From an uncultured Bdellovibrio sp. (lineage in GTDB: Bacteria; Bdellovibrionota; Bdellovibrionia; Bdellovibrionales; Bdellovibrionaceae): a stretch of 11,638 nt of DNA. Position numbers and translations under genes: made by a program. Shown piece after piece: positions 1-5,893 of this stretch (the stretch's first letter is position 1; each line of letters opens with the position of its first letter). The DNA lies in the NCBI GenBank assembly GCA_946482355.1, contig CAMLRE010000022.1, positions 1-11,638 on the forward strand. Reading direction: 5' to 3'. The notes below the pieces were generated by a model. That model had not been told where the DNA came from, searched no databases, and saw nothing but the letters and a program-made list of their open reading frames with translations.

Positions 1-165
1 CAACATACGGTGTTGTTCAAGAATCAACGAAACAATTGATTCCTGTTGTTTAGTATCAATCATCACCAAAGGATGATATGGCAAATCGCCCGATTCATCC
101 TGAGGACGGTACGTTAAATTTTTATCGCGGTCGAAATCGCGACCCAGCGTCGGTTTATTTGTCAT
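1..165 (-). CDS. Unknown protein, N-terminal part only (runs off left edge)
   Basis: An open frame of 55 codons starts with ATG at 165 and is still open at base 1, so only the N-terminus is visible. It begins MTNKPTLGRDFDRDKN and contains a DLPYHPLVMIDTKQQ stretch. It is polar and charged, with no signal peptide or membrane segment. I do not recognise the family. The frame is clean, and it is divergent from the basic-protein gene at 254, with 88 bases between them. No SD lies at normal distance: a GGAG on this strand is about 25 bases upstream of the ATG. A sigma-54-like element sits close upstream, which would make the transcript almost leaderless. The reading frame is probably real, but the function is unknown. 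Confidence 0.6.
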   Translation of the reverse strand, partial: MTNKPTLGRDFDRDKNLTYRPQDESGDLPYHPLVMIDTKQQESIVSLILEQHRML

Positions 166-178
166 ATAAAAAACTTAA

Positions 179-194
179 AGCAAGAAGCTCTCCA
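179..194 (-). promoter_or_regulatory. Possible sigma-54 promoter, minus strand
   Basis: Read on the minus strand this is TGGAGAGCTTCTTGCT, with the required 10 bases between GG and GC and a good TTGCT -12 element. The -24 part is poor after the GG (AG instead of CA). The predicted start near 168 is only 3 bases before the ATG at 165, so the mRNA would be nearly leaderless. It may be a chance match. Confidence 0.25.
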
Positions 195-204
195 AACTTA
201 AGCA

Positions 205-220
205 TGGCTTTCATTTTGCT
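205..220 (+). promoter_or_regulatory. Sigma-54-type promoter for the 254 gene
   Basis: The sequence TGGCTTTCATTTTGCT has TGGC at -24, TTGCT at -12 and exactly 10 bases between GG (206-207) and GC (218-219). The predicted start is near 231, giving a leader of about 23 bases with the SD in place before the ATG at 254. No competing sigma-70 element is obvious. The motif matches the established RpoN consensus in form; use in vivo is inference. Confidence 0.55.
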
Positions 221-253
221 ATTTAAAAATTTTTTCGCAATAAGGAGGGAATT

Positions 254-457
254 ATGACTAAAACTCAAAGAAGACACCACCGCCAAGGGGCACGCAGCGA
301 ACGAAAACAGGCCACTGAACGTAGTGTTGCACCTTCATCTATTTCACGAATTAAAGAGTACTCTAAAGAATTCTCTAAAAGACTGATTCATGACTACGTC
401 TTACCTATGACACGAGTTATTGAAAACCGCTTACAACGACTAGAACAGTCTTTGTAA
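254..457 (+). CDS. Small strongly basic protein, unknown function
   Basis: The product is 67 aa. The first 30 or so residues are rich in Arg, Lys, His and Ser (TQRRHHRQGARSERKQ), likely disordered and nucleic-acid binding in character. The rest (about residues 33-67, ending RVIENRLQRLEQSL) looks like an amphipathic helix. There is no signal peptide, membrane segment or cysteine. The start is secure: AAGGAGGG lies 5 bases before the ATG. A sigma-54-type promoter lies just upstream. A second gene of the same style (4766-4960) has the same arrangement, with a basic N-terminus, a helical C-terminus, a strong SD and a sigma-54-like promoter, although the two do not align clearly. A role in binding DNA, RNA or ribosomes is possible, but nothing in the sequence proves it. 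Confidence 0.75.
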   Translation: MTKTQRRHHRQGARSERKQATERSVAPSSISRIKEYSKEFSKRLIHDYVLPMTRVIENRLQRLEQSL

Positions 458-477
458 TTTCTTTGCAAATTTCTTTG
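456..477 (+). repeat. 10-bp tandem direct repeat with 12-bp period
   Basis: AATTTCTTTG occurs at 456-465 and again at 468-477, starting in the stop codon of the small basic gene. It runs into an imperfect inverted repeat, TTTGAT/ATCAAA (474-479 and 487-492). It lies upstream of the hybrid kinase and could be an operator, but it is AT-rich and may be meaningless. Confidence 0.35.
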
Positions 478-618
478 ATATTAATCATCAAATAATTGTC
501 AAAGCCCCCCTGAACAGGGTGTGTTTTTAGGCACATTGTTGCTATTTGCCCCATTAAGAAAAAATTAAAAACTTTTTTTTGATCCCCTTTTAACCGTATG
601 TAAAAACAGTTCGACCTT

Positions 619-2799
619 ATGGGGAAATCATTTCTTAAAAACACATTTTCAGTCTTCTTCGATAAAGAGATTTTTACGGCCATTATCGCTGGGCTTACGA
701 TCATTGGTTTTATCTCGTGGGCCCATGTTCATAAATCGATTCAGAAAGATGTTAATCACCGCCTTGAATACGAAGCCGAGACAGTGACTTCAGCCCTATC
801 AAATAGTTTAAATAATTACGGATCAACTCTGGGCTATACCCGTCTTTATCTGGATGCCCACGCGGGCCACCACCCGGATAAAAAGCGCTTTCGCGTTTTT
901 GCTGAAAATTTGCAGGCGCAATCAACAGCGTATAATCTGCTGGGCTTAAATTTTTCAACTCGCGCAGAACTTCAAAAAATGGTGTCACGCCTTCCGAACG
1001 CGTACAAAAACGATATTCTTGAAGCTCTGACGGCAGCCTCGATCACGTTAACTTATCCACTGACTCAAAAAACAAACCTGAATAGCGATGATTTTTCGTT
1101 AGTTTTAGCTATACCGTTCTTTGGCCAAAAACAAACACCTCTCACAGTGCAAGAGCGCGCGGCAAAAGCATTGGGTCTTATTTATATTCCCGTTTCTTTT
1201 AAAGATTTATTTACCAATATCTTAGGCGAAGCCAATGAAGCTAAAGAGCATGTGAATTTTTCTTTAATTTTTATTGATCCAGAAACAAATAAAGAAACTG
1301 TAGCTTATACTCGTTTTCCGGGCCGTGAAGGCGATTCGTCTTTACAAAAAGTTCATGAAGTTGAAATGTACGGAAAACGCTGGAAAATTGTGGTTATTGC
1401 CATGCCGGATTTTCTTTCGTTAAGTGATCGTTATTTAGGTCACGTTGTGGCCCTTGCAACGGCTTTAGTGGTTGGGCTTCTTTTAAGTTTCTTTAAACAA
1501 TTTGAAAACGCGATTCTGCACGAAACAAAAGAAAAAGCCTTACTTGAAGAATCGCATCGTATGAAGTCAGCTTTCTTAGCCAATATGAGCCATGAAATCA
1601 GAACACCGTTAAATGCTATTACCGGCTATTCTGAAATTTTAAGCCGTACCGATAACCCGCTTGAGCGCCAGACACTGATTGAAAATATTCAAAAGAACAG
1701 TTCGCACTTAACAGGTATCATTGACAATATTTTAGATATTTCAAATATCGAATTCGGTAAAATCTTTATCAGCACTCACCGTATTTCGGTTCGCGCGTTA
1801 TTTGAAGATGTTTTACTAACGATGAGTAACCGTGCCGTTACTAAAGGGGTTGAATTCAAAATTAGAACTGAAGGCACAATGCCTGAATACGTTCAAACCG
1901 CTGAATCACGTGTAAAACAAATTATGACCAATCTTTTAGGTAATGCCGTGAAATTTACCGAAGAAGGATCTGTAAGTCTGACTTTTTCAGCGCAGACTTC
2001 GGCTAACGGGCAAAAATTTCTAGTGGTGAGTGTGACTGACACAGGTATTGGTATTTCAAAGCATGACCAAGCTGATCTGTTTCAGTCTTTTTCGCAGGCC
2101 GATGCTTCCAGCACACGCCGTTTTGGTGGCGTGGGTTTAGGTTTAGTTGTTTCTAAACGTATGGCTCAGCAATTTGGCGGCGATGTGACGCTGATTGAAA
2201 GCCGTTTAGGCCGTGGCTCAACTTTTGAATTAAAAATTCCGTGTGGTGATATTGCCGGTGTTGAATGGGTTCCTGGTTTAATGGACGACGTTATTCAACC
2301 GAAAACTTTAGCTCAGTTGCAGGACTACAACCAATTGACCGGAAAGAAAATTTTAATTGTAGAAGATTCTGAAGATAACCAAGATATCTTTCAATTCTTT
2401 CTTCAGTCTGTAGGAGCCATTACGGATGTAGTTGATAACGGTGTATCGGCTATTCGTAAAGTGCGCGAAAAAGATTACGATCTTATTTTAATGGATATTC
2501 AACTTCCACAAATGGATGGGTTAGAAGCTACCCGCCGCCTGCGTGTGGAAGGTTTTACGAATCCGATTATTGCTTTAACGGCTCATTCTTCGATTGAAGA
2601 AAAAGCCAGCAGCCTCGAATCAGGTTGTATCGGATTGATCACAAAGCCTGTTAGCCAAGACACATTAGTTCAACAGATTTTAGCTCTTATGAACGACTCA
2701 ACCAAGGACATCACTACTCGAAATGTTGCTTTAAAGCCGAAGGAAAATTATGATAGAGACTATGCAAGTTCCCGCCGAAGCCCGCCAAAAATATCTTGA
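619..2799 (+). CDS. CHASE-domain hybrid sensor histidine kinase with receiver domain
   Basis: This 726-aa inner-membrane hybrid kinase has membrane segments at about 18-36 and 273-292. The periplasmic part between them (about 40-265) resembles a CHASE sensor. A short helical linker leads to the HisKA H-box, with phospho-accepting His325 in NMSHEIRTPLN. The ATPase domain shows the N-box (N438, N442), G1 (DTGIGI, 474-479), an F-box-like LFQSFSQAD and G2 (GGVGLGL, 503-509). A complete receiver domain follows, with acidic residues E582/D583, phospho-acceptor D626, T654 and K676. There is no PAS or HAMP domain. The receiver is not fused to an HPt; a separate HPt gene overlaps the last 50 bases in the +1 frame. 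No SD precedes the ATG at 619, unlike most genes here, so translation may be weak. By family logic, phosphate passes H325 to D626 to the HPt. The signal sensed is unknown. Confidence 0.93.
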   Translation: MGKSFLKNTFSVFFDKEIFTAIIAGLTIIGFISWAHVHKSIQKDVNHRLEYEAETVTSALSNSLNNYGSTLGYTRLYLDAHAGHHPDKKRFRVFAENLQAQSTAYNLLGLNFSTRAELQKMVSRLPNAYKNDILEALTAASITLTYPLTQKTNLNSDDFSLVLAIPFFGQKQTPLTVQERAAKALGLIYIPVSFKDLFTNILGEANEAKEHVNFSLIFIDPETNKETVAYTRFPGREGDSSLQKVHEVEMYGKRWKIVVIAMPDFLSLSDRYLGHVVALATALVVGLLLSFFKQFENAILHETKEKALLEESHRMKSAFLANMSHEIRTPLNAITGYSEILSRTDNPLERQTLIENIQKNSSHLTGIIDNILDISNIEFGKIFISTHRISVRALFEDVLLTMSNRAVTKGVEFKIRTEGTMPEYVQTAESRVKQIMTNLLGNAVKFTEEGSVSLTFSAQTSANGQKFLVVSVTDTGIGISKHDQADLFQSFSQADASSTRRFGGVGLGLVVSKRMAQQFGGDVTLIESRLGRGSTFELKIPCGDIAGVEWVPGLMDDVIQPKTLAQLQDYNQLTGKKILIVEDSEDNQDIFQFFLQSVGAITDVVDNGVSAIRKVREKDYDLILMDIQLPQMDGLEATRRLRVEGFTNPIIALTAHSSIEEKASSLESGCIGLITKPVSQDTLVQQILALMNDSTKDITTRNVALKPKENYDRDYASSRRSPPKIS

Positions 2800-3028
2800 G
2801 CGCCGTAAGCAAGATATCATTGCCAGTAAAGAAGCTTTATCTAAGCAGGATTACTCTTTTTTAGAGCGCTTAGGCCATCAGGTTAAAGGTAATGCTGTGA
2901 CCTTTGGTTTTGATGAATTAACGAATATTGCCGTGGCTATCGAACAGGCGGCCAAAGCTAAAAACATGACGCAGCTTCAGGGTTTAGTTGAACAGTTTGA
3001 ATCTGCCGTAAATAACGCTCACCTTTAA
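2750..3028 (+). CDS. HPt (histidine phosphotransfer) protein
   Basis: The product is 92 aa, the size of a stand-alone HPt helical bundle. The phosphorylatable histidine is His43 in LGHQVKGNAVTFGFDEL, which fits the HPt pattern (AH-x-LKG-x-A). Its role by family is to carry phosphate from the receiver of the upstream hybrid kinase to another receiver; the regulator at 3117-4520 is the obvious partner. The start at 2750 is preferred because AAGGA lies 6 bases upstream; a second in-frame ATG at 2762 lacks one. The gene overlaps the kinase end by 50 bases in the +1 frame, so translation is probably coupled. In many kinases (ArcB type) this domain is fused to the same chain, so this may be a split of such a fusion or an independent LuxU-like protein. 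Confidence 0.88.
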   Translation: MIETMQVPAEARQKYLERRKQDIIASKEALSKQDYSFLERLGHQVKGNAVTFGFDELTNIAVAIEQAAKAKNMTQLQGLVEQFESAVNNAHL

Positions 3029-3051
3029 TTTTTTAATCAGAAATTTTAAAT

Positions 3052-3088
3052 AAAAAAAGGCCCTTAAGTTTTAAGCTTAAGGGCCTTT
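3052..3088. terminator. Strong bidirectional rho-independent terminator
   Basis: A perfect 13-bp stem, AAAGGCCCTTAAG (3056-3068) with CTTAAGGGCCTTT (3076-3088), encloses a 7-base loop. The A-run at 3052-3058 gives a U-tract for minus-strand transcription; on the plus strand TTTGTATTT follows. It sits between the convergent HPt and response regulator genes and can serve both. Confidence 0.9.
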
Positions 3089-3116
3089 GTATTTAACGAT
3101 TTAATCGTGGTCCTAC

Positions 3117-4520
3117 TCAGTGTTCGACTTGCTGTCTTTCGATCTCGCGTAGGCGGCGGTAAAGCGTTTTACGGTCGATTTGTAAATCACGTGCTGTCTT
3201 TTCTTTAGCCCCGTTGTTAAGGTCTAAAACGTGTTGCACGTATTTATTCACTAATTGTTCAACCGTCATCACGTTATTGCTGCCAAACACCGGAAAGCGA
3301 ACACCCGCCTCTTCTTTTTGTTCGCCGTTACTGCGGTTATCAGCCGTGCACACATCTTCAAAACGAATAATGTTTGAATTTGATAACACAATCGCACGCT
3401 CAATCGTATTTTCTAATTCACGCACGTTACCTGGCCAGTTGTGATTCATTAAATAATCGTGAGCTTCTTTACCGAACTGTTTTACTTTCGTGTTATTTAA
3501 AGCCGAATACTTACGTAAAAAGAATTCTGATAACGGTAAAATATCTTCTTTACGTTCACGTAAAGGCGGAATCCAGATTGGAATTACGTTTAAACGAAAG
3601 AATAAGTCTTCGCGAAAGTTTTTATTGGCGATTTCCTGGCGTAAGTTTTTATGAGTCGCTGATAAAATACGAACATTCACCGCACGGTATTGGTTTTCAC
3701 CGATACGTTTAATTTTCTTTTCTTGTAAGACACGTAAAATTTTAGCCTGAAGAGGTAATGTTAAATCACCAATTTCATCTAAGAATAATGTTCCACCTTC
3801 GGCTTCTTCAAAAAGACCTACTTTTTTATCAGCAGCTCCTGTGAAAGCGCCTTTTGAGTGACCAAATAATTCTGACTCTAAAAGATTCTCTGGAATCGCC
3901 GAGCAGTTAATCGCCACAAACGGTGCTTTTTTACGTGAACCCATGTTGTGAATCGCTTTCGCGATCACTTCTTTACCGGTTCCGCTTTCTCCGGTGATAA
4001 GAATGTTTGCGTTAGACTGAGAAACACGGCGGGCTAACTCAAGCGCGTTTTTAATACCGGCACTTTTACCGATAATACCTTCAATACTGTTGTGGCCTTC
4101 TTGCAGTTGCACCACAGTTTTAAGGGTCGAATTTTCTTCTTCAACACGCGTAAGATAAAGCGCACGCTCAACCGAAACTAAAAGCTGCGGAAAGTGTAAA
4201 GGTTTAACCACAAAGTCATAAGCGCCAGCGGCAATTGCTTCAACAGCGGTTTCTACCTTCTTATTTGCGGTAATAAGAATAATCGGAATATCGTTACCTA
4301 AAACTTTTAGGCGCTGGGTGAATTCAATCCCCGATAGCCCTGGTAACATCAGGTCGGTGATAATCACATCCGCTTTGACTTTCACACTGCTGATATCTTC
4401 AAGTGCCGATTGGGCGTCGTCATAGCAGACAACATCGTAGTTACGGACTCGGAAGAAACTCGAGATAAGTTCTTGAATATCCTTATCATCATCAATCATT
4501 AAGATCTTTGCTTTTTTCAT
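3117..4520 (-). CDS. NtrC-family sigma-54-dependent response regulator
   Basis: This 467-aa cytoplasmic activator has the standard three-part layout. The receiver (1-120) has acidic residues D10-D12, phospho-acceptor D56, T84 and K106. The AAA+ sigma-54 interaction domain (about 148-375) has Walker A GESGTGKE (177-184), the sigma-54-contacting loop GAFTGA (224-229), Walker B with D248/E249 and NWPGNVREL (361-369). The C-terminal Fis-type helix-turn-helix is at about 436-458. All key residues for phosphorylation, ATP hydrolysis and sigma-54 remodelling are present, so it should be a working activator. On the minus strand an AGGGG lies 11 bases before the ATG. It faces the hybrid kinase/HPt pair across a shared terminator, which suggests one phosphorelay, as in LuxQ-LuxU-LuxO. 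The exact subfamily (AtoC, ZraR, LuxO and others) cannot be fixed by eye. Confidence 0.95.
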   Translation of the reverse strand: MKKAKILMIDDDKDIQELISSFFRVRNYDVVCYDDAQSALEDISSVKVKADVIITDLMLPGLSGIEFTQRLKVLGNDIPIILITANKKVETAVEAIAAGAYDFVVKPLHFPQLLVSVERALYLTRVEEENSTLKTVVQLQEGHNSIEGIIGKSAGIKNALELARRVSQSNANILITGESGTGKEVIAKAIHNMGSRKKAPFVAINCSAIPENLLESELFGHSKGAFTGAADKKVGLFEEAEGGTLFLDEIGDLTLPLQAKILRVLQEKKIKRIGENQYRAVNVRILSATHKNLRQEIANKNFREDLFFRLNVIPIWIPPLRERKEDILPLSEFFLRKYSALNNTKVKQFGKEAHDYLMNHNWPGNVRELENTIERAIVLSNSNIIRFEDVCTADNRSNGEQKEEAGVRFPVFGSNNVMTVEQLVNKYVQHVLDLNNGAKEKTARDLQIDRKTLYRRLREIERQQVEH

Positions 4521-4550
4521 TCGTACTAAATCCCCTCTTATTTACGGGGT

Positions 4551-4579
4551 GATCTAGCATAGGTACTTTTTTTCCCCAA
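4551..4579 (-). promoter_or_regulatory. Possible sigma-70 promoter of the response regulator
   Basis: On the minus strand TTGGGG (4579-4574) is followed after 17 bases by TAGATC (4556-4551), with an extended TGC just before it. Both boxes match the consensus only partly. No GG-N10-GC sigma-54 element was seen upstream of this gene, so the regulator itself does not look sigma-54 dependent. Confidence 0.3.
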
Positions 4580-4670
4580 GGAAAAAGTAGAGAAATTCCC
4601 CGATTATTTTTAAACGTCCTATTATTTAGGCTGATTCCAGTTAAGATTTTTTGATAACTTCGAATTCTGC

Positions 4671-4703
4671 CAGAGGCCTCTGCAAAGTTTTGCGAAATCG
4701 CAA
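4671..4703. promoter_or_regulatory. Two adjacent palindromes upstream of the second basic gene
   Basis: CAGAGGCCTCTG (4671-4682) is a perfect 12-bp palindrome. TTGCGA-AA-TCGCAA (4690-4703) has perfect 6-bp arms and abuts the -24 element of the sigma-54 promoter at 4704. They are candidate protein-binding sites. The second resembles in outline the TTGCA-N3-TGCAA site known for LuxO, but with one more spacer base and G for A. Confidence 0.4.
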
Positions 4704-4719
4704 TGGCCTCGCGTTTGCT
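4704..4719 (+). promoter_or_regulatory. Sigma-54-type promoter for the 4766 gene
   Basis: TGGCCTCGCGTTTGCT has TGGC at -24 and TTGCT at -12, with 10 bases between GG (4705-4706) and GC (4717-4718). The predicted start is near 4730, leaving a leader of about 36 bases that contains the SD AAGGAG. It is very similar in form to the element at 205-220. Confidence 0.55.
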
Positions 4720-4765
4720 CTCTGTAAAAATGTGATTCACTCACGTATCAACTCAAGGAGAGCCT

Positions 4766-4960
4766 ATGAAAAAAGTTGCCCAAAATCTTTTAAAACGCCG
4801 TTCAAAATCTGCGAGCAAAGCGAAAAGCAAACGCTCGACAGCTCATGCGCGCAATCCTCTCGTGGAAAATGCACGCAAACTTTTATCTGGCGATATTAAC
4901 TTTTTTAATAAGCTTAAAGAAAGAAATCTGCGCCGCAGATTAACGATTGCACCGGCTTAA
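4766..4960 (+). CDS. Small strongly basic protein, unknown function
   Basis: The product is 64 aa. The N-terminal half is packed with Lys, Arg, Ser and Ala (LLKRRSKSASKAKSKRSTAHAR), histone-tail-like. The C-terminal half (VENARKLLSGDINFFNKLKERNLRRRLT) is probably helical and also basic. There is no cysteine, signal peptide or membrane segment. The start is secure, with AAGGAGAG 5 bases before the ATG. It is divergent from the response regulator gene and has a sigma-54-type promoter, making it a natural candidate target of that regulator. It shares size, charge layout and promoter type with the 254-457 product. Nucleic-acid binding is plausible from composition only; I do not recognise the family. 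Confidence 0.75.
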   Translation: MKKVAQNLLKRRSKSASKAKSKRSTAHARNPLVENARKLLSGDINFFNKLKERNLRRRLTIAPA

Positions 4961-4979
4961 ATTAGAATTCACTGCAGTT

Positions 4980-5014
4980 TCAGAGATAGCTAAGGTTAAC
5001 TTAGCTATCTCTGA
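4980..5014. repeat. Perfect 15-bp inverted repeat
   Basis: The left arm is T plus CAGAGATAGCTAAG (4980-4994), the loop is GTTAA, and the right arm is CTTAGCTATCTCTG plus A (5000-5014). ATTTCGCG follows rather than a U-run, so it is a poor terminator. A true terminator lies 40 bases further on. Its centre is about 160 bases upstream of the predicted start of the sigma-54 promoter at 5131, a usual distance for an activator-binding site. It could also cap the 3' end of the 4766 transcript. Confidence 0.6.
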
Positions 5015-5053
5015 TTTCGCGTGACATCAAAACTTATAAATAAAAAACAATTT

Positions 5054-5083
5054 ACGCCCCAACACCCGGGGCGTTTTCTTTTT
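5054..5083 (+). terminator. Rho-independent terminator after the basic protein gene
   Basis: A 7-bp GC-rich stem, ACGCCCC (5054-5060) with GGGGCGT (5068-5074), has a 7-base loop and is followed by TTTTCTTTTT. It lies about 95 bases after the stop at 4960. Confidence 0.85.
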
Positions 5084-5130
5084 CCGCAACCCGTAATTTC
5101 CAGTCAAACCTTTTAATTTCACTCTGAGAA

Positions 5131-5146
5131 TGGCACCAGCTCTGCA
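5131..5146 (+). promoter_or_regulatory. Near-consensus sigma-54 promoter
   Basis: TGGCACCAGCTCTGCA has the full TGGCAC -24 element, CTGCA at -12 (one base from TTGCA) and exactly 10 bases between GG (5132-5133) and GC (5144-5145). The predicted start is near 5157. It lies after one terminator (5054-5083) and before another (5271-5311), so it should drive a short transcript or the leader of the SOD operon. Confidence 0.6.
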
Positions 5147-5156
5147 ATAGATATAT

Positions 5157-5311
5157 TTGTCAATGTGACATGGAGGGCGGAAATTCATTAATTCGCTTCG
5201 GCGAAAAAATGGTGTTGAAGCCTCGCAGAGACAATCATGATTAATATGACTGATACTCATAATAACCATGAAAGGGCCAAATACGAGATGTCTAGTATCT
5301 GGCCTTTTTTT
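5157..5311 (+). ncRNA. Candidate sigma-54-driven structured RNA, about 155 nt
   Basis: The region runs from the predicted sigma-54 start to the end of a strong terminator. In order it contains a 5' hairpin TGTCA-ATG-TGACA (5158-5170); a purine-rich GGAGGG (5172-5177); a hairpin TTCGC-TTCG-GCGAA (5192-5205) with the very stable C(UUCG)G loop; an A-run and a loosely structured stretch holding the palindrome AATCATGATT (5234-5243); and the terminator hairpin (5271-5308). A 24-codon frame (5170-5244) exists but has no SD. The RNA could be an independent small RNA, as GlmY or Qrr are for sigma-54, or a regulated leader of the SOD gene, whose ATG is only 18 bases past the T-run. No known RNA family was recognised. 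Confidence 0.45.
5271..5311 (+). terminator. Strong terminator just before the SOD gene
   Basis: AAAGGGCCA (5271-5279) pairs with TGGCCTTTT (5300-5308), with one G-U pair. After one mismatch, ATAC pairs with GTAT. A run of eight Ts (5304-5311) follows. No protein gene lies directly upstream on this strand, so it ends either a small RNA or an attenuated leader. Confidence 0.8.
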
Positions 5312-5328
5312 ATTGTACGATTTTATTC

Positions 5329-5880
5329 ATGAAAACAAAAACACTACCCTTTATCATTCTTACAAGTATCGCTTTAACTTCTGCAGCTGCTGACAGCGCC
5401 GCAGACAAAACAGCTTTAGGCGAAAAAGTAACCGCCGAACTTCAACCAAAAAATGGATCACAAGTCTCAGGACAAATTGATTTTTTTCAGACCGCAAAAG
5501 GTGTGAATGTAAAATACAAAATCAAAAACCTGGCTCGTAATAAAAAATTTGGTTTTCACATTCATGAAAAGCCAGATTGTTCATCTGTTGACGGCAAATC
5601 AGCGGGTCCACACTACGCAAAAATGCCGGGTCACGAAGGCCATGGCACATCTTTAGATTTTCCGGATTTATACGCAGGCGACCTACCGATGGTGAGCAGC
5701 AATAAAGTAGGAACTGCTGAAGGTGAATTTACGGTGTCTCATTTATCAATTAGCGGAAGTGCGAGCGGAACTTACAGTATTATCGATCGCGCCATCATCG
5801 TGCACGGCGGGCCTGATGATAAAACTCAAAAATCAGCGCCAAGAATTGCCTGTGGGGTTATTAAATCCACAGTAAAATAA
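5329..5880 (+). CDS. sodC: Exported Cu/Zn superoxide dismutase
   Basis: This 183-aa protein has a signal peptide (MKTKTLPFIILTSIALTSAAA) and so acts in the periplasm or outside the cell, turning superoxide into peroxide and oxygen. Copper ligands are H77 and H79 (GFHIHEKPDC), H95 (GPHYA) and H159 (IIVHGGPDD). The disulfide pair C84/C175 and the active-site Arg172 (APRIACGVI) are present. For zinc, H95, H102 or H105, and D118 (AGDLP) are present, but the His normally three residues before that Asp is Tyr115. The zinc site is therefore changed, and activity is likely but not certain. No SD precedes the ATG, and a strong terminator ends 18 bases upstream, pointing to regulated or low expression. 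The signal peptide fixes the start. The next gene follows after 13 bases. Confidence 0.9.
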   Translation: MKTKTLPFIILTSIALTSAAADSAADKTALGEKVTAELQPKNGSQVSGQIDFFQTAKGVNVKYKIKNLARNKKFGFHIHEKPDCSSVDGKSAGPHYAKMPGHEGHGTSLDFPDLYAGDLPMVSSNKVGTAEGEFTVSHLSISGSASGTYSIIDRAIIVHGGPDDKTQKSAPRIACGVIKSTVK

Positions 5881-5893
5881 AAAAGGAGCACAG

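Noticed and set aside
508..525. CCCTG-AA-CAGGG followed by TGTGTTTTT as a terminator after the first basic gene
   Set aside because: The loop is only two bases unless the stem shrinks to 4 bp, which is too weak to call a terminator with confidence.
529..543. GGCAC...TTGCT as a sigma-54 promoter for the hybrid kinase
   Set aside because: Only 9 bases separate GG and GC; sigma-54 promoters keep 10 very strictly.
2785..2803. prfB-like +1 frameshift at the kinase stop codon
   Set aside because: The sequence before TGA is TCT, not CTT, no upstream stimulating SD is evident, and the HPt gene has its own SD and start.
3214..3712. Two open frames on the plus strand within the regulator gene
   Set aside because: They are opposite-strand shadows of the conserved AAA+ and HTH coding sequence.
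4492..4740. 82-codon open frame on the minus strand before the regulator
   Set aside because: It overlaps the secure regulator start and the divergent promoter region, and has no SD or recognisable domain.
5027..5269. 80-codon open frame on the minus strand
   Set aside because: It runs through the terminator at 5054-5083 and the sigma-54 promoter, has no SD, and its product looks random.
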